Shown here one piece after another: positions 33,955 through 43,057 of a stretch of DNA of 64,000 nucleotides. The stretch spans positions 104,153-168,152 of the forward strand of contig JAGBNF010000011.1 in the NCBI GenBank assembly GCA_017634555.1, in the 5' to 3' direction. Below the pieces are notes generated by a model. It did no database searches, had not been told where the DNA came from, and saw only the letters and a list, made by a program, of their open reading frames with translations. Every line of letters starts with the position of its first letter. Within the stretch, counting starts at the first letter, position 1. The position numbers and the translations under genes are program-made. The DNA is from Eubacterium sp. (lineage in GTDB: Bacteria > Bacillota > Clostridia > Lachnospirales > Lachnospiraceae).

Positions 33955-35022
33955 ATGTCAGAGAGAACATCAAATCAGATATTAATAGATAAGCTTGAGG
34001 CAGAGCATGAACTGACCAAAGGCGAATGGATAACACTGCTCAGCACATATACCGATGAAGATAGAGCATACGCAGCCGAGAGAGCACGTACTGTGGCCGA
34101 CAGCGTATACGGAAAAAGTATATTCATCAGAGGAATAGTAGAATTTTCAAATGTATGCAAGAACAACTGCTACTATTGCGGAATCAGAGCAGGCAACGAC
34201 TGTCTCGAAAGATACAGACTTTCGGAAGAGGAAATCCTGAAATGCTGCAAGGCAGGCTATGAATACGGCTTCAGAACATTTGTCCTTCAGAGCGGGGAAG
34301 ACCTTACCTACAGCTGTGAGGATATATGCAGTATAGTATCTAAGCTGAAGAGTGAATATCCTGACTGTGCGGTAACGCTTTCCATCGGAGAGAAGAGCCG
34401 TGAGGAATATGCTGCATATAAGGCTGCGGGAGCTGACAGATATCTGCTCCGTCATGAAACAGCGGACGAAGAGCATTACGGAAAGCTTCATCCTTCGGAA
34501 ATGTCTTGGAAAAACAGAATGAGATGTCTGAAGGATCTGAAGGAGCTGGGCTTCCAGACAGGCTGCGGTATTATGGTGGGTTCACCTTACCAGACAGTAA
34601 ATTGTATCGCAGAGGATATGATATTCATGAGTGAATTTAAGCCGGAGATGATCGGCATCGGTCCATTTCTCCCGCATAAGGATACTCCTTTCAGGGATAT
34701 GCCGAAGGGATCCTATGAGCTGACACTCTTTCTTTTGAGTCTGTCGAGGCTTATGCTGCCGGAGGTTCTGCTTCCTGCAACAACAGCTCTCGGAACCATA
34801 AATCCGAGGGGCAGGGAAGAGGGAGTTCTTGCGGGGGCAAATGTAATAATGCCGAATCTGTCACCGATGGATGTCAGAAAAAATTACATGCTTTATGACA
34901 ATAAGATATGTACAGGCGATACATCGGCTGCATGCAGAGGATGCATTGAAGGAAGAATGGAGCAGATCGGATACAAGGTAGAGATTGCAAGGGGAGACCA
35001 TGTATCTTACGGTCGTAACTGA
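33955..35022 (+). CDS. hydE: [FeFe]-hydrogenase maturase HydE (radical SAM)
   Basis: The 355-residue protein has the radical SAM cluster motif CKNNCYYC at about residues 64-71 in FSNVCKNNCYYCGIRAGN, then LSEEEILKCCKAGYEYGFRTFVLQSGED, which is typical of HydE rather than BioB. MVGSPYQT, FLPHKDTPF and a C-terminal CRGCIEG follow. HydE helps build the dithiolate bridge precursor of the H-cluster. The ribosome binding site is weak. A membrane protein (27 bases) and a NifH-like protein (7 bases) follow closely, so HydE is apparently co-expressed with the nitrogenase-like system. Confidence 0.92.
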   Translation: MSERTSNQILIDKLEAEHELTKGEWITLLSTYTDEDRAYAAERARTVADSVYGKSIFIRGIVEFSNVCKNNCYYCGIRAGNDCLERYRLSEEEILKCCKAGYEYGFRTFVLQSGEDLTYSCEDICSIVSKLKSEYPDCAVTLSIGEKSREEYAAYKAAGADRYLLRHETADEEHYGKLHPSEMSWKNRMRCLKDLKELGFQTGCGIMVGSPYQTVNCIAEDMIFMSEFKPEMIGIGPFLPHKDTPFRDMPKGSYELTLFLLSLSRLMLPEVLLPATTALGTINPRGREEGVLAGANVIMPNLSPMDVRKNYMLYDNKICTGDTSAACRGCIEGRMEQIGYKVEIARGDHVSYGRN

Positions 35023-35049
35023 TAAAATATTATTTGTGAAGGTGATAGT

Positions 35050-36069
35050 ATGTTTACCGCAACGTTAGGTATTGTATTTGGATTGATATATTGGAAATAT
35101 GTTTTATTTCTGTTTCAGCTGCTGTTCGGAAAGCTGCTTAAGTATCCGGCGGTAAAGATTGAAATTTTCGGATGGGACGGACATAAATATAATGAAAATG
35201 AAAAACGCAGATGGCATAAGGTGAAGAGAAAAGTAATGCCGATAGTTTCTTTTGCGATGAGAAAGGGACCGGACAGGGAAAAGCTTTTAGTCTTCGGACC
35301 GTACGCTGCAAGTTTGCTGATACATCTTATTCCTTTTATCATTATCAGAACAAGCTACGGCTCAGGAGCTTATAATGAGGGAATCGGATTTTTTACTACA
35401 CTTACCCTGTTTATGTCACTGCTCATGCTCGTAGTAATCATCCTTTGTGCAGTAAGCATCAATAAACCTATAAATAAGGAGCTTACCAGACTTTATAAGG
35501 AACAGATATATTCACTGTGGAACGGCGCCTCCTTTTCTCAGATAAATGTGTACCAGGGACTTACATCGGATAAGAGCGCATCCGGTCATCTCAGGGCGCT
35601 GCATCTGAATATGTGTATTTATAAGGCATTGGACAGAGGTGATTATCAGATGCTGCCGCAGTATCTGCAGGCTCTCGATGGAATACTATTGACACCGAAT
35701 GGATATAATACGGCATATAATTTCACGAGCTGTTATTACAACATACTTTTCTATTCCTCATACATTTATATCAATCCTCAGAATGCAATGAAGATATATT
35801 CTCTTATTAAGGAAACGATTGAAAATGATATGCAGGCATACGGAAGCAGGATACTTGCCTACTATCAGTATTTCATACTCAAAAGGCCGGACCTTGCGGC
35901 AGCGTCACTGTTCAGGGCGGAGGAGGCATTAAAGAAGGCCAACATGGATATATATACCGAGGCCGAAATGAATCTGGACAGGAAATATATAAAAGAACTC
36001 AGAAATCGTATGGCCGGTGACAGCCTGGTACAGAGCTCGGAGAATCCGGTAATGAGATACGAACAGTAA
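35050..36069 (+). CDS. Membrane protein of unknown function with helical repeat-like C-terminus
   Basis: The 339-residue protein starts with a membrane helix, then a basic cytosolic loop with [20 protein letters not shown], and two further helices around residues 80-140. The C-terminal 190 residues are soluble and helical with repeated Tyr/Leu patterns ([37 protein letters not shown]) that resemble TPR-like hairpins. I recognise no named family. It lies between hydE and the first NifH-like gene with tight spacing and an AAGGTG site, so it probably serves the same system, perhaps as a membrane anchor or assembly factor. Confidence 0.7.
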   Translation: MFTATLGIVFGLIYWKYVLFLFQLLFGKLLKYPAVKIEIFGWDGHKYNENEKRRWHKVKRKVMPIVSFAMRKGPDREKLLVFGPYAASLLIHLIPFIIIRTSYGSGAYNEGIGFFTTLTLFMSLLMLVVIILCAVSINKPINKELTRLYKEQIYSLWNGASFSQINVYQGLTSDKSASGHLRALHLNMCIYKALDRGDYQMLPQYLQALDGILLTPNGYNTAYNFTSCYYNILFYSSYIYINPQNAMKIYSLIKETIENDMQAYGSRILAYYQYFILKRPDLAAASLFRAEEALKKANMDIYTEAEMNLDRKYIKELRNRMAGDSLVQSSENPVMRYEQ

Positions 36070-36076
36070 AGGAGTT

Positions 36077-36832
36077 ATGATGATAAAGTTTGCAATATAC
36101 GGAAAAGGCGGAATAGGAAAATCCACCCTTTCATCAAATCTTTCGGCGGCATTTGCGGCCAACGGACTCAGGGTTATGCAGATAGGCTGTGATCCGAAGG
36201 CAGATTCCACATCTCTTCACAGACCGAAGGAAAAGATGACTACGGTGCTTGATCTGGTGAGGAGCGGAAAGCCTTTTACATTGGAAGATATGGTGAAGGA
36301 AAGCTCCTCCGGTGTTCTCTGCGTAGAGGCCGGCGGTCCGATTCCGGGACTTGGCTGTGCAGGGCGAGGAATTATAAATGCACTGGAATCCCTGGAGGCA
36401 AAGGGAGCATATGAGAAGTATCAGCCGGATGTTGTAATATATGATGTTCTCGGAGATGTAGTCTGTGGAGGCTTTACAATGCCTATGCGTAAGGGCTATG
36501 CCGATAAGGTATATATCGTTACATCAGGAGAGAAAATGTCCATATATGCTGCGGCCAATATAGCCATGGCTGTGGAGAATTTTAAGAAGCGTGACTATGC
36601 AAAGCTGGGCGGAATAATACTTAACTGCCGAGGCGTGGAAGATGAGGAAAGTCGTGCGGCTGAACTGGCGGCGGATTTTGATACTTCGGTAATTGCCACA
36701 ATACCGCGTGATAAGATATTTGCTGATGCGGAAGCAGAAGGCGGAACAATCGTTGAGCTTTATCCGGACAGCGAAGTGGCAAAGATTCTCCGCAAAGCTG
36801 CAGAGGATATTTACAGCAGTTTTAATGACTGA
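36077..36832 (+). CDS. NifH-like reductase ATPase (copy 1)
   Basis: The 251-residue protein is a nitrogenase iron-protein homologue. It has Walker [11 protein letters not shown], the switch region GCDPKADST, the two cysteines that would bridge a [4Fe-4S] cluster between subunits (Cys94 in GLGCAGRG and Cys130 in GDVVCGGF), and VTSGEKMS. The conserved arginine in AGRGI is kept. It is shorter than true NifH (about 290) and lacks its C-terminal extension. It should pass electrons to a D/K partner at the cost of ATP; the likely partner is the pair at 38363-40938. The gene is cut off from that pair by a terminator-bearing leader and a secreted-protein gene. Confidence 0.93.
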   Translation: MMIKFAIYGKGGIGKSTLSSNLSAAFAANGLRVMQIGCDPKADSTSLHRPKEKMTTVLDLVRSGKPFTLEDMVKESSSGVLCVEAGGPIPGLGCAGRGIINALESLEAKGAYEKYQPDVVIYDVLGDVVCGGFTMPMRKGYADKVYIVTSGEKMSIYAAANIAMAVENFKKRDYAKLGGIILNCRGVEDEESRAAELAADFDTSVIATIPRDKIFADAEAEGGTIVELYPDSEVAKILRKAAEDIYSSFND

Positions 36833-36895
36833 GAAGGCTTCGAAAAAAGTGTGGAATACACTGACCATAAAGTGTTAAAAAACACAGAATCTTGT

Positions 36896-36925
36896 TTGAC
36901 ACTCCTTCGACGGGCGTGTTAAAAT
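36896..36925 (+). promoter_or_regulatory. Promoter before the structured leader
   Basis: TTGACA (36896-36901), an 18-base spacer and TAAAAT (36920-36925) form a consensus-like promoter. RNA would start near 36932 and enter the folded leader. Confidence 0.75.
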
Positions 36926-36931
36926 ACGATA

Positions 36932-37067
36932 ACAGATTAATACTTAACCAACCTGATATTGAAACCTATAGGATGTTAAAAACATCCGCAGCTTGAGATA
37001 GAAGCATGTGGCATTAGTTCTATAGGGAATTACTGCACTCTTCTGTCGCAAGGAGAGTGTTTTTTTA
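36932..37067 (+). ncRNA. Structured leader RNA with three-way-junction-like fold and terminator
   Basis: CCTATAG (36965-36971) pairs with CTATAGG (37020-37026). Inside lie a hairpin (GGATGTT/AACATCC, 36971-36987) and a short stem (GCTT/AAGC, 36991-37005). These are followed by an intrinsic terminator, CACTCTTC/GGAGAGTG with seven T (37036-37067), just before the secreted-protein gene. The arrangement looks like a riboswitch expression platform. I compared it from memory with c-di-GMP, THF, purine, SAM and glycine riboswitches and saw no match to their conserved cores. The fold is read by eye and the ligand is unknown. Confidence 0.55.
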
Positions 37068-37093
37068 TTTATATGAAACAGGGGAGAATAAAA

Positions 37094-38341
37094 ATGAAGA
37101 AAAAAGCTATTTTATGTTTTTTTGCAGCACTTATTATTACTATTTCAACATTGCTCAGCAGTGCAGCGGTAAAGGCTGATACACCAAAGAAGGCAGCACT
37201 CATAAAGCAGGGAACGTACAAAGGTGAAGTAAGCAAATCAAACAAAAAGTATTATAAGGTAAATCTTGATTCGGCAGGTGAAATAATTGTGTTTGCTGAA
37301 TCTACCAACGGTGGAATATATATCAAAGTATTAGATGAAAAGTATAGAGTAATGAATTATAGTGGTTTTACCTACGGAGGTACAGAAATAGTAGTAGGTA
37401 ATCATTATGCTTTTAAAAATGAAGCAGAGTGGAGTCTGCAGGAGGGTACTTATTATATTGAAGTGATTACATATTCTGAAAATAAGGTTTCATATGAATT
37501 TGATATTTCTTTCAAGCTTTCAAATGAGACTTATTCCGAGAAGACGAATAATGATGCATTTAATTATAATCCGCTTCCTTTCGGAAAGGTTATACGCGGA
37601 TGGGCTTCAGATCAGGAATCGGCAAATAACGACTATATTGATATCTATCAGTTTACCTTAAAAGAGACTTCGGTATGTGATATCAAGTTTTACGGTTATA
37701 ACAGCTTCGAGGCAGGAGAGACAGATATCTATATACTTGATGAGAATGATAAAAAGGTATTTCATGATCTGATGTATGACAGTACCACTGAAAAATGTGC
37801 AACTAATAAAAAAATCAAACTGAGTCGAGGAACCTATAGATTCTGTGTAGTGGGACCGTCTTGGGGCTGTGTATTTTATAAGTTTAAGATCAATACATTT
37901 ACTGCACTGGACAGAGATGTTAACGGACTTTTCAAAAACCGTTATAACAATGAAATGGGCTGGTATTATGTGACTAACGGAATGATTAATCTGAAGAAGA
38001 CCGGAATAGTAAAATGCTCGCATAATGACAAGTATTATTATGTAGAAAAAGGAAGGCTCACATTTGATAAAACGGGTTTGGTTAAGGGAACTATAAATGG
38101 TAAGACAGGCTACTGGCATGTGAAGGACAGCAGAGTTAAGTTTGATACCACACTGGTAAAGTTTAACGGGAAATACTATGCGGTTTTCGACGGACTTTAT
38201 GATTCAACAAGAACGGCCATAGTAAAGTATAACAATTCTTATTGGTATGTGAAGAAGGGAAAGCTTCAGTCAGATTTTACCGGCAAGGTTAAGATAAACG
38301 GAAAAACCTATAACATAGTTAAGGGTAAAGTAAAGAAGTAA
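37094..38341 (+). CDS. Secreted protein with C-terminal cell-wall-binding-like repeats
   Basis: ATG 37094 (after GGGGAG) is preferred to ATG 37073. The roughly 415-residue protein has a signal peptide (KKKAILCFFAALIITIS, probable cleavage after VKA). A beta-rich region follows that resembles two copies of a bacterial pre-peptidase C-terminal-like domain (KYYKVNLDSAGEIIVFAES; YIDIYQFTLKETSVCDIKF). From about residue 280 there are short aromatic repeats (GWYYVTNGM, KYYYVEKGRLTFDKTG, GYWHVKDSRV, KYYAVFDGL, SYWYVKKGKL) like choline- or glucan-binding repeats. It is probably surface-associated. It sits within the nitrogenase-like region, 21 bases before the next D gene. Confidence 0.8.
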   Translation: MKKKAILCFFAALIITISTLLSSAAVKADTPKKAALIKQGTYKGEVSKSNKKYYKVNLDSAGEIIVFAESTNGGIYIKVLDEKYRVMNYSGFTYGGTEIVVGNHYAFKNEAEWSLQEGTYYIEVITYSENKVSYEFDISFKLSNETYSEKTNNDAFNYNPLPFGKVIRGWASDQESANNDYIDIYQFTLKETSVCDIKFYGYNSFEAGETDIYILDENDKKVFHDLMYDSTTEKCATNKKIKLSRGTYRFCVVGPSWGCVFYKFKINTFTALDRDVNGLFKNRYNNEMGWYYVTNGMINLKKTGIVKCSHNDKYYYVEKGRLTFDKTGLVKGTINGKTGYWHVKDSRVKFDTTLVKFNGKYYAVFDGLYDSTRTAIVKYNNSYWYVKKGKLQSDFTGKVKINGKTYNIVKGKVKK

Positions 38342-38362
38342 TAGGATATAAAGGAATATAGA

Positions 38363-39751
38363 ATGATAAAGTCACTTCGTACAACTGAAAAGAGGATTCC
38401 TGAACCGATAGCACTTTCGGAAATGGATTTCCCGGTACCGTTCTATGAAGGCCTGCAGTATAATGCACCTTCCCGCGGCGTCTGGAATATAGTTCATACA
38501 GGAATGTTGATTCCGGAATCTCATCAGGTCTATGTCTGTGCTCAGGGCTGCCTCAGAGGTGTAATCCTTACTGCAGCTGAAATGAATGAGACAGAACGTA
38601 TGTCCTGGGTTGCTCTCAGAGAAGAGGATATGTGGAACGGTGAGATGGAAAAGCGTGTCATCGAAGGAACGGCACATATAGTGGATCAGATGAAGTCACA
38701 TCCACGTTCGATTCTTATCTATCTCAGCTGTATGCATATGTTTGAAGGCTGTGACTTTACGATGATCACAGATGAATTATCTGAAATGTATCCCGACATT
38801 GATTTTGTCGAATGCTTCATGATCCCTACGATGAGAAAGACCATGTCTCCGGATTCAATGATGAAGCTGAGCCTTTATGAATCGGTGAAGAAGCGGGAGA
38901 GAGACGATGATCTTGCTGCGATAATCGGATGTAATCTTCCGAATGATAAGGCTTCGGATCTTGTGTCTCTTATAGAATTATCCGGAAAAAGAGTATGGGA
39001 TATAACAGATTGTAAAAGCTATGATGAGTATCTGCAGCTCGGGTCTGCAGGAACGGCAATATCCTATCTTTCGGTTTCGGATGCCGCAGGAAAGCAACTT
39101 TCGGAAAGACTGGGGCTTAAGTGGCTCCGGGCGCCTCTCAGATTCGATGAGAAAAAGGTAGATGAGAATCTCTATATGATCGGTGAAGAGCTGGGACTCT
39201 CCAAGGAAGTAATCGGAAAATGGATCAGCGAACGTAAGGCTAAGGCTTATGCTGCTTTAGACGAAGCGAAGAAGGTAGTGGGTGATACGGAAATCGCCAT
39301 AGACTATACCGCTTATCCTTATATATTAGAGCTGGCAGAACTCCTGCTTAAGCACGGTTTCAATGTTAAGAAGATATATTCGGATAACTTCCCGGCAGAT
39401 GAGAGAGAGGCCTTTGAAAGAATAGTTGATGAATACAGTGACAGAGATATAAAGGTGTATCCGACCAATGATCCTGCCATGAGATTTGCGGCTGCCGGAT
39501 GCAGTCTGAATCTGAAGAACGATACAGCTGAATCGTCAAGTGAAGGTGCTGTGAATACTCTGGCTATCGGTCAGAAGGCCGCTTACTTTACGGGAACAAC
39601 ACATTTTATTGATATAGTAGAAGGCGGCGGAACCTACGGCTATCATGCCGTACTGAAGCTGGCGGAGCTTATGATAGAAGCATTTAATAACGAGAAGGAT
39701 ACAAAGAAAGTTATCAGTCACAAGGGATGGGGGTGCGACAGCTGCCTATGA
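38363..39751 (+). CDS. Nitrogenase-like component 1 alpha subunit (NifD/E-like, copy 1)
   Basis: The 462-residue protein belongs to the nitrogenase component 1 superfamily. Possible cluster ligands are Cys59 and Cys63 in YVCAQGCLRG (equivalent to GPVGC of NifD) and Cys123 in IYLSCMHMFEGCD. The first P-cluster cysteine of NifD has no equivalent (SRGVWNIVHTG). The FeMo-cofactor ligands are also missing: the NifD His442 region reads GTYGYHAVLK, with Tyr at that position, and no Cys275 equivalent is seen. The C-terminus ends in a CDSC pair. AAAGG precedes the start, and the next gene overlaps by four bases. It is not a dinitrogen-fixing NifD; the reaction is unknown. Confidence 0.88.
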   Translation: MIKSLRTTEKRIPEPIALSEMDFPVPFYEGLQYNAPSRGVWNIVHTGMLIPESHQVYVCAQGCLRGVILTAAEMNETERMSWVALREEDMWNGEMEKRVIEGTAHIVDQMKSHPRSILIYLSCMHMFEGCDFTMITDELSEMYPDIDFVECFMIPTMRKTMSPDSMMKLSLYESVKKRERDDDLAAIIGCNLPNDKASDLVSLIELSGKRVWDITDCKSYDEYLQLGSAGTAISYLSVSDAAGKQLSERLGLKWLRAPLRFDEKKVDENLYMIGEELGLSKEVIGKWISERKAKAYAALDEAKKVVGDTEIAIDYTAYPYILELAELLLKHGFNVKKIYSDNFPADEREAFERIVDEYSDRDIKVYPTNDPAMRFAAAGCSLNLKNDTAESSSEGAVNTLAIGQKAAYFTGTTHFIDIVEGGGTYGYHAVLKLAELMIEAFNNEKDTKKVISHKGWGCDSCL

Positions 39752-40938
39752 ATCAGACTGCAAGAATTATTTCAATATATGCGGCAGATACCTCGGGCGT
39801 ATGCTCTGCACTTTATGAATTCGGCGGAATGACCGTAATCCATGATGCCTCGGGCTGTAACTCCACTTATACGACTCATGATGAACCGCGCTGGTACGAT
39901 ATGGACAGCATGATGTTTATATCGGGTCTTACCGAAAGTGATGCGGTAATGGGAAATGATGAGAAGTTTATAGATGACCTGGTTACTGCGGCAGAGGAGT
40001 TAAAACCGGAGTATATAGCAATATGTGCGTCGCCTATGCCTGCAATGATCGGAATCGATATGGATGCCATAGCCTATGAGGTTGAAAGCCGTACAGGAAT
40101 TCAGGCCTTCGATGTGAAGACCAACGGAATGCAGAGTTATATCACGGGAGCGGGAAATGCATTTCTTACGCTGTCCGAAAGATTTACAGGAACTGCGGAA
40201 GACGACGACGAAAAGGTACCGGGTACCATTAAGATAAATATTCTCGGCCTCACACCCCTGGATTTTCCACTGGGAACAGACAGGATTCTTCGTGAGTGGT
40301 TAGAGAGTGAGGGTTTTAAGGTAAATGCCTGTATCGGAATGGGTACTTCACTGGATGAGGTAAGGAGACTGAACAGAGCTGATGTAAGCCTTGTTATAGC
40401 ATCATCGGGAAAGGCTCTTGCCGAGAGTCTTAAGGAAAGATACGGAATTCCTTATGTAACAGGCGTTCCTTACGGACAGAGTTACGCTGCAGTGATTGCA
40501 GATATGCTGAGAAATGCAGATGTATCCAAGAGCTGCAGAAAATATGATAAAAGAATAGCTGTTCTGGGAGAAAGTATTCTTTCTGCATCGCTTGCTGCTG
40601 CCATATCCCTTGAGACGGGATACGGAGTAAGAGTTCTTGAAACCGTGGGAGACGGCGATATGTCTCAGCTTGTAAGTGAGGGAACAGTTAAGGATATAAA
40701 CGGAGCTGATTATATAGGTGACATTTCCTGTGATGACGAAGATCAGCTGGAGAAGGAAATCGAGAAGTCGGAAATCATAATAGGAGATCCGCTTTTCAAA
40801 CCTATATGTCACGGAAGGAAGTTTATAGAGATTCCTCATGATGCATTTTCGGGAAGATGCTTCAAGAAGTATGAGAAGAATATGATAGCTGCGGAACTGC
40901 CATTTCTGGATGAACTGAAGAAAATGTCAGAAGAGTAG
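39748..40938 (+). CDS. Nitrogenase-like component 1 beta subunit (NifK/N-like, copy 1)
   Basis: ATG 39748 overlaps the previous stop (ATGA); an in-frame ATG 21 bases earlier is possible. The roughly 396-residue protein has the three cysteines expected for a NifK-side cluster: Cys19 (SGVCSALYEFGG), Cys37 (HDASGCNST) and Cys93 (AICASPMPAMIGIDM). NifK is longer, with an N-terminal extension that is missing here. It would pair with the subunit at 38363 to form an (alpha beta)2 protein. The motif HDEPRW after Cys37 is shared with copy 2 (FDEPRW). Confidence 0.88.
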   Translation: MNQTARIISIYAADTSGVCSALYEFGGMTVIHDASGCNSTYTTHDEPRWYDMDSMMFISGLTESDAVMGNDEKFIDDLVTAAEELKPEYIAICASPMPAMIGIDMDAIAYEVESRTGIQAFDVKTNGMQSYITGAGNAFLTLSERFTGTAEDDDEKVPGTIKINILGLTPLDFPLGTDRILREWLESEGFKVNACIGMGTSLDEVRRLNRADVSLVIASSGKALAESLKERYGIPYVTGVPYGQSYAAVIADMLRNADVSKSCRKYDKRIAVLGESILSASLAAAISLETGYGVRVLETVGDGDMSQLVSEGTVKDINGADYIGDISCDDEDQLEKEIEKSEIIIGDPLFKPICHGRKFIEIPHDAFSGRCFKKYEKNMIAAELPFLDELKKMSEE

Positions 40939-40975
40939 GAAATGAATCTGCAGAATAGATAAAGGAGTTTAGATT

Positions 40976-41734
40976 ATGATAAAGGTTGCCATTTACGGAA
41001 AGGGCGGAATCGGTAAGTCCACAGTCACATCAAATCTGTCTGCGGCACTTGCTTCGCTGGGTAAAAAGGTAATACAGATAGGATGTGATCCGAAGGCTGA
41101 TTCCACTGCGAATCTTCTTTCGGGAAATCCGGTAACACCTGTAATGAATTATATGAGAGAGCATGATGAGGAGCCGACCTCACTGGACCAGATTACCAGA
41201 GAAGGCTTCGGCGGAGTTGTATGTATAGAGACAGGCGGACCGACACCGGGTCTCGGTTGTGCGGGAAGAGGAATCATTACCACATTTTCCCTGCTTGAGG
41301 AGCTGGAGCTTAATAAGAAATATAAGCCGGACGCCATACTTTATGATGTCCTGGGAGATGTAGTATGCGGAGGCTTTGCGGCACCTATCAGAGAAGGATA
41401 TGCCGATAAGGTCCTCATCGTAACATCAGGTGAGAAGATGGCACTTTATGCTGCTGATAACATCAACAGTGCGGTAAAGAATTTTCAGGATAGAAGCTAT
41501 GCAAAGGTCCGTGGTATCGTAATGAACCGCAGAGCTGTTGAGGGCGAAGAGGATAAGGTTCGCGCATTTGCTGAGAGAACATCCCTTCCGATAATCGCCG
41601 ATATTCCGAGAACAAATGATATCATTCACTACGAGGATCAGGGAAAGACAGTTATCGAGGGTGACCCGACACTGGAGGTCAGCAAGAGATTCCTTGATCT
41701 TGCAAGACTTCTGATCGAGGAAGATGAAGCGTGA
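40976..41734 (+). CDS. NifH-like reductase ATPase (copy 2)
   Basis: The 252-residue protein has the same plan as copy 1: [19 protein letters not shown], cluster cysteines Cys95 (GLGCAGRG) and Cys131 (GDVVCGGF), and [22 protein letters not shown] precedes the ATG, 37 bases after the first K gene and just before the second D gene, so it is probably the reductase for pair 2. The two copies differ mostly in the region after GCDPKADST (LHRPKEK against ANLLSGN), where reductase and partner meet in nitrogenase. Confidence 0.93.
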   Translation: MIKVAIYGKGGIGKSTVTSNLSAALASLGKKVIQIGCDPKADSTANLLSGNPVTPVMNYMREHDEEPTSLDQITREGFGGVVCIETGGPTPGLGCAGRGIITTFSLLEELELNKKYKPDAILYDVLGDVVCGGFAAPIREGYADKVLIVTSGEKMALYAADNINSAVKNFQDRSYAKVRGIVMNRRAVEGEEDKVRAFAERTSLPIIADIPRTNDIIHYEDQGKTVIEGDPTLEVSKRFLDLARLLIEEDEA

Positions 41735-41769
41735 TCGGCGCAGCAAAAACTAATTGTAAGGAAATGTAT

Positions 41770-43053
41770 ATGTCAGAATCATTTTATAAAACTGCAAAAG
41801 AATTAAGTGGGCTGCAGCTTTCGGAGCTTCCGGGAGAACTGAAGAGTACGGAGCATCTGATCTACAGCTCGCCTGCAACCCTTTCCTTTAACTCACCGGG
41901 AGCAAAGGGCTTCGGCGTTAAGCGTGCCGGACTTGCCGTTCCTGATTCGGTAATGCTTCTTGTATCACCGGGCTGCTGCGGACGAAATACATCGCTTTTT
42001 CGTTCGGCACCGGAGTATCGTGACAGATTTTTCTTCCAGCTTCTGGATGATACGGATATAGTAACGGGAAGGCATCTTACAAAGATTCCGCAGGCGGCAG
42101 AGGAAATGCTTGCGGTTCTTGAGAAGAAGCCGTCAGCCATAATGATATGTATCACCTGTGTGGACGCACTTCTCGGTACGGATATGGAAAGAGTCTGCAG
42201 AAAGGTAACGGAGAAAACGGGAATCCCTGCAGTTGCATGCTATATGTATGCATTAACCAGAGAGAAGAGACTTCCTCCGATGGCAGCTGTAAGAACATCG
42301 GTTTATTCTCTGCTTGAGAAAAGGGAAAAGAGAAATTCCAGAGACATGAATATCATGGGATTTTTCACTCCGCTTATGGACAGCTCCGAGATTTATCCCC
42401 TCATGCAGTCCATCGGTATTAAGAATATCAGAGAGCTTTCAAGATGTGAGAACTTTGATGAATATAAGGAAATGTCACTTGCAAACTTTAATCTTGTACT
42501 GAATCCGGAGGCCAGGGCAGCGGCACAGGATATGGAGCAGAGACTTGGTATTCCATTTATAGAACTGCTCAGACTTTACAGAACGGATAAGATCAGAAAT
42601 CAGTACAGACTTCTGGGCCAGGCACTCGGTGCAGAGATTGACGATTCAGAGTATTTTGAAAATGCGAGAAAATGCATCGGTACATTAAAGGAGAAATACG
42701 GAAAGCTCAGCTTCTCCGTAGGTGAGATCCAGAACGGAGATCCTATCGAGATGGCACTTATGCTTGTTGAGGAAGGCTTCGAGGTTAAGGAAATCTTTGC
42801 AACCATCGGTGAGCTCAACTTCAGATTCCTGAAGAGGCTTGCACAGCTCAGTCCGGATACAAAGGTTTATTCGAATCTGTCACCGACAATGCTCCATTAC
42901 AGTGAGGAAAAGGTTGACTGCTATATAGGAGCAGACTGCGAGTATTATCATCCAAATACGCCGGGAATCGACTGGTGTGATGATAATCAGCCTTTTGGAT
43001 ATGATGGAGTGATAAAGCTTTTCGAAAGACTGACTGAAAAGCTTGGAGGATAG
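41770..43053 (+). CDS. Nitrogenase-like component 1 alpha subunit (copy 2)
   Basis: ATG 41770 (MSESFYKTAKELSG) has AAGGA seven bases upstream and is preferred over ATG 41764 and a GTG at 41731. The roughly 427-residue protein resembles copy 1. Candidate ligands are Cys69-Cys70 in VSPGCCGRN and Cys127/Cys130 in MICITCVDALLGTDME. The His442 region of NifD reads QPFGYDGVIKLFERL here, so the YHGYDG pattern is kept except that the histidine is phenylalanine. A cysteine before FDEY (SRCENFDEY) is shared with copy 1 (TDCKSYDEY). It has lost the classical cofactor ligands and is co-transcribed with the next gene. Confidence 0.87.
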   Translation: MSESFYKTAKELSGLQLSELPGELKSTEHLIYSSPATLSFNSPGAKGFGVKRAGLAVPDSVMLLVSPGCCGRNTSLFRSAPEYRDRFFFQLLDDTDIVTGRHLTKIPQAAEEMLAVLEKKPSAIMICITCVDALLGTDMERVCRKVTEKTGIPAVACYMYALTREKRLPPMAAVRTSVYSLLEKREKRNSRDMNIMGFFTPLMDSSEIYPLMQSIGIKNIRELSRCENFDEYKEMSLANFNLVLNPEARAAAQDMEQRLGIPFIELLRLYRTDKIRNQYRLLGQALGAEIDDSEYFENARKCIGTLKEKYGKLSFSVGEIQNGDPIEMALMLVEEGFEVKEIFATIGELNFRFLKRLAQLSPDTKVYSNLSPTMLHYSEEKVDCYIGADCEYYHPNTPGIDWCDDNQPFGYDGVIKLFERLTEKLGG

Positions 43054-43057
43054 TATA

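Noticed and set aside
36932-37067. Cyclic di-GMP riboswitch call for the structured leader
   Set aside because: The conserved GCAAACC and ACGCAAAGC-type core of class I and the class II core are not present, so I left it unclassified.
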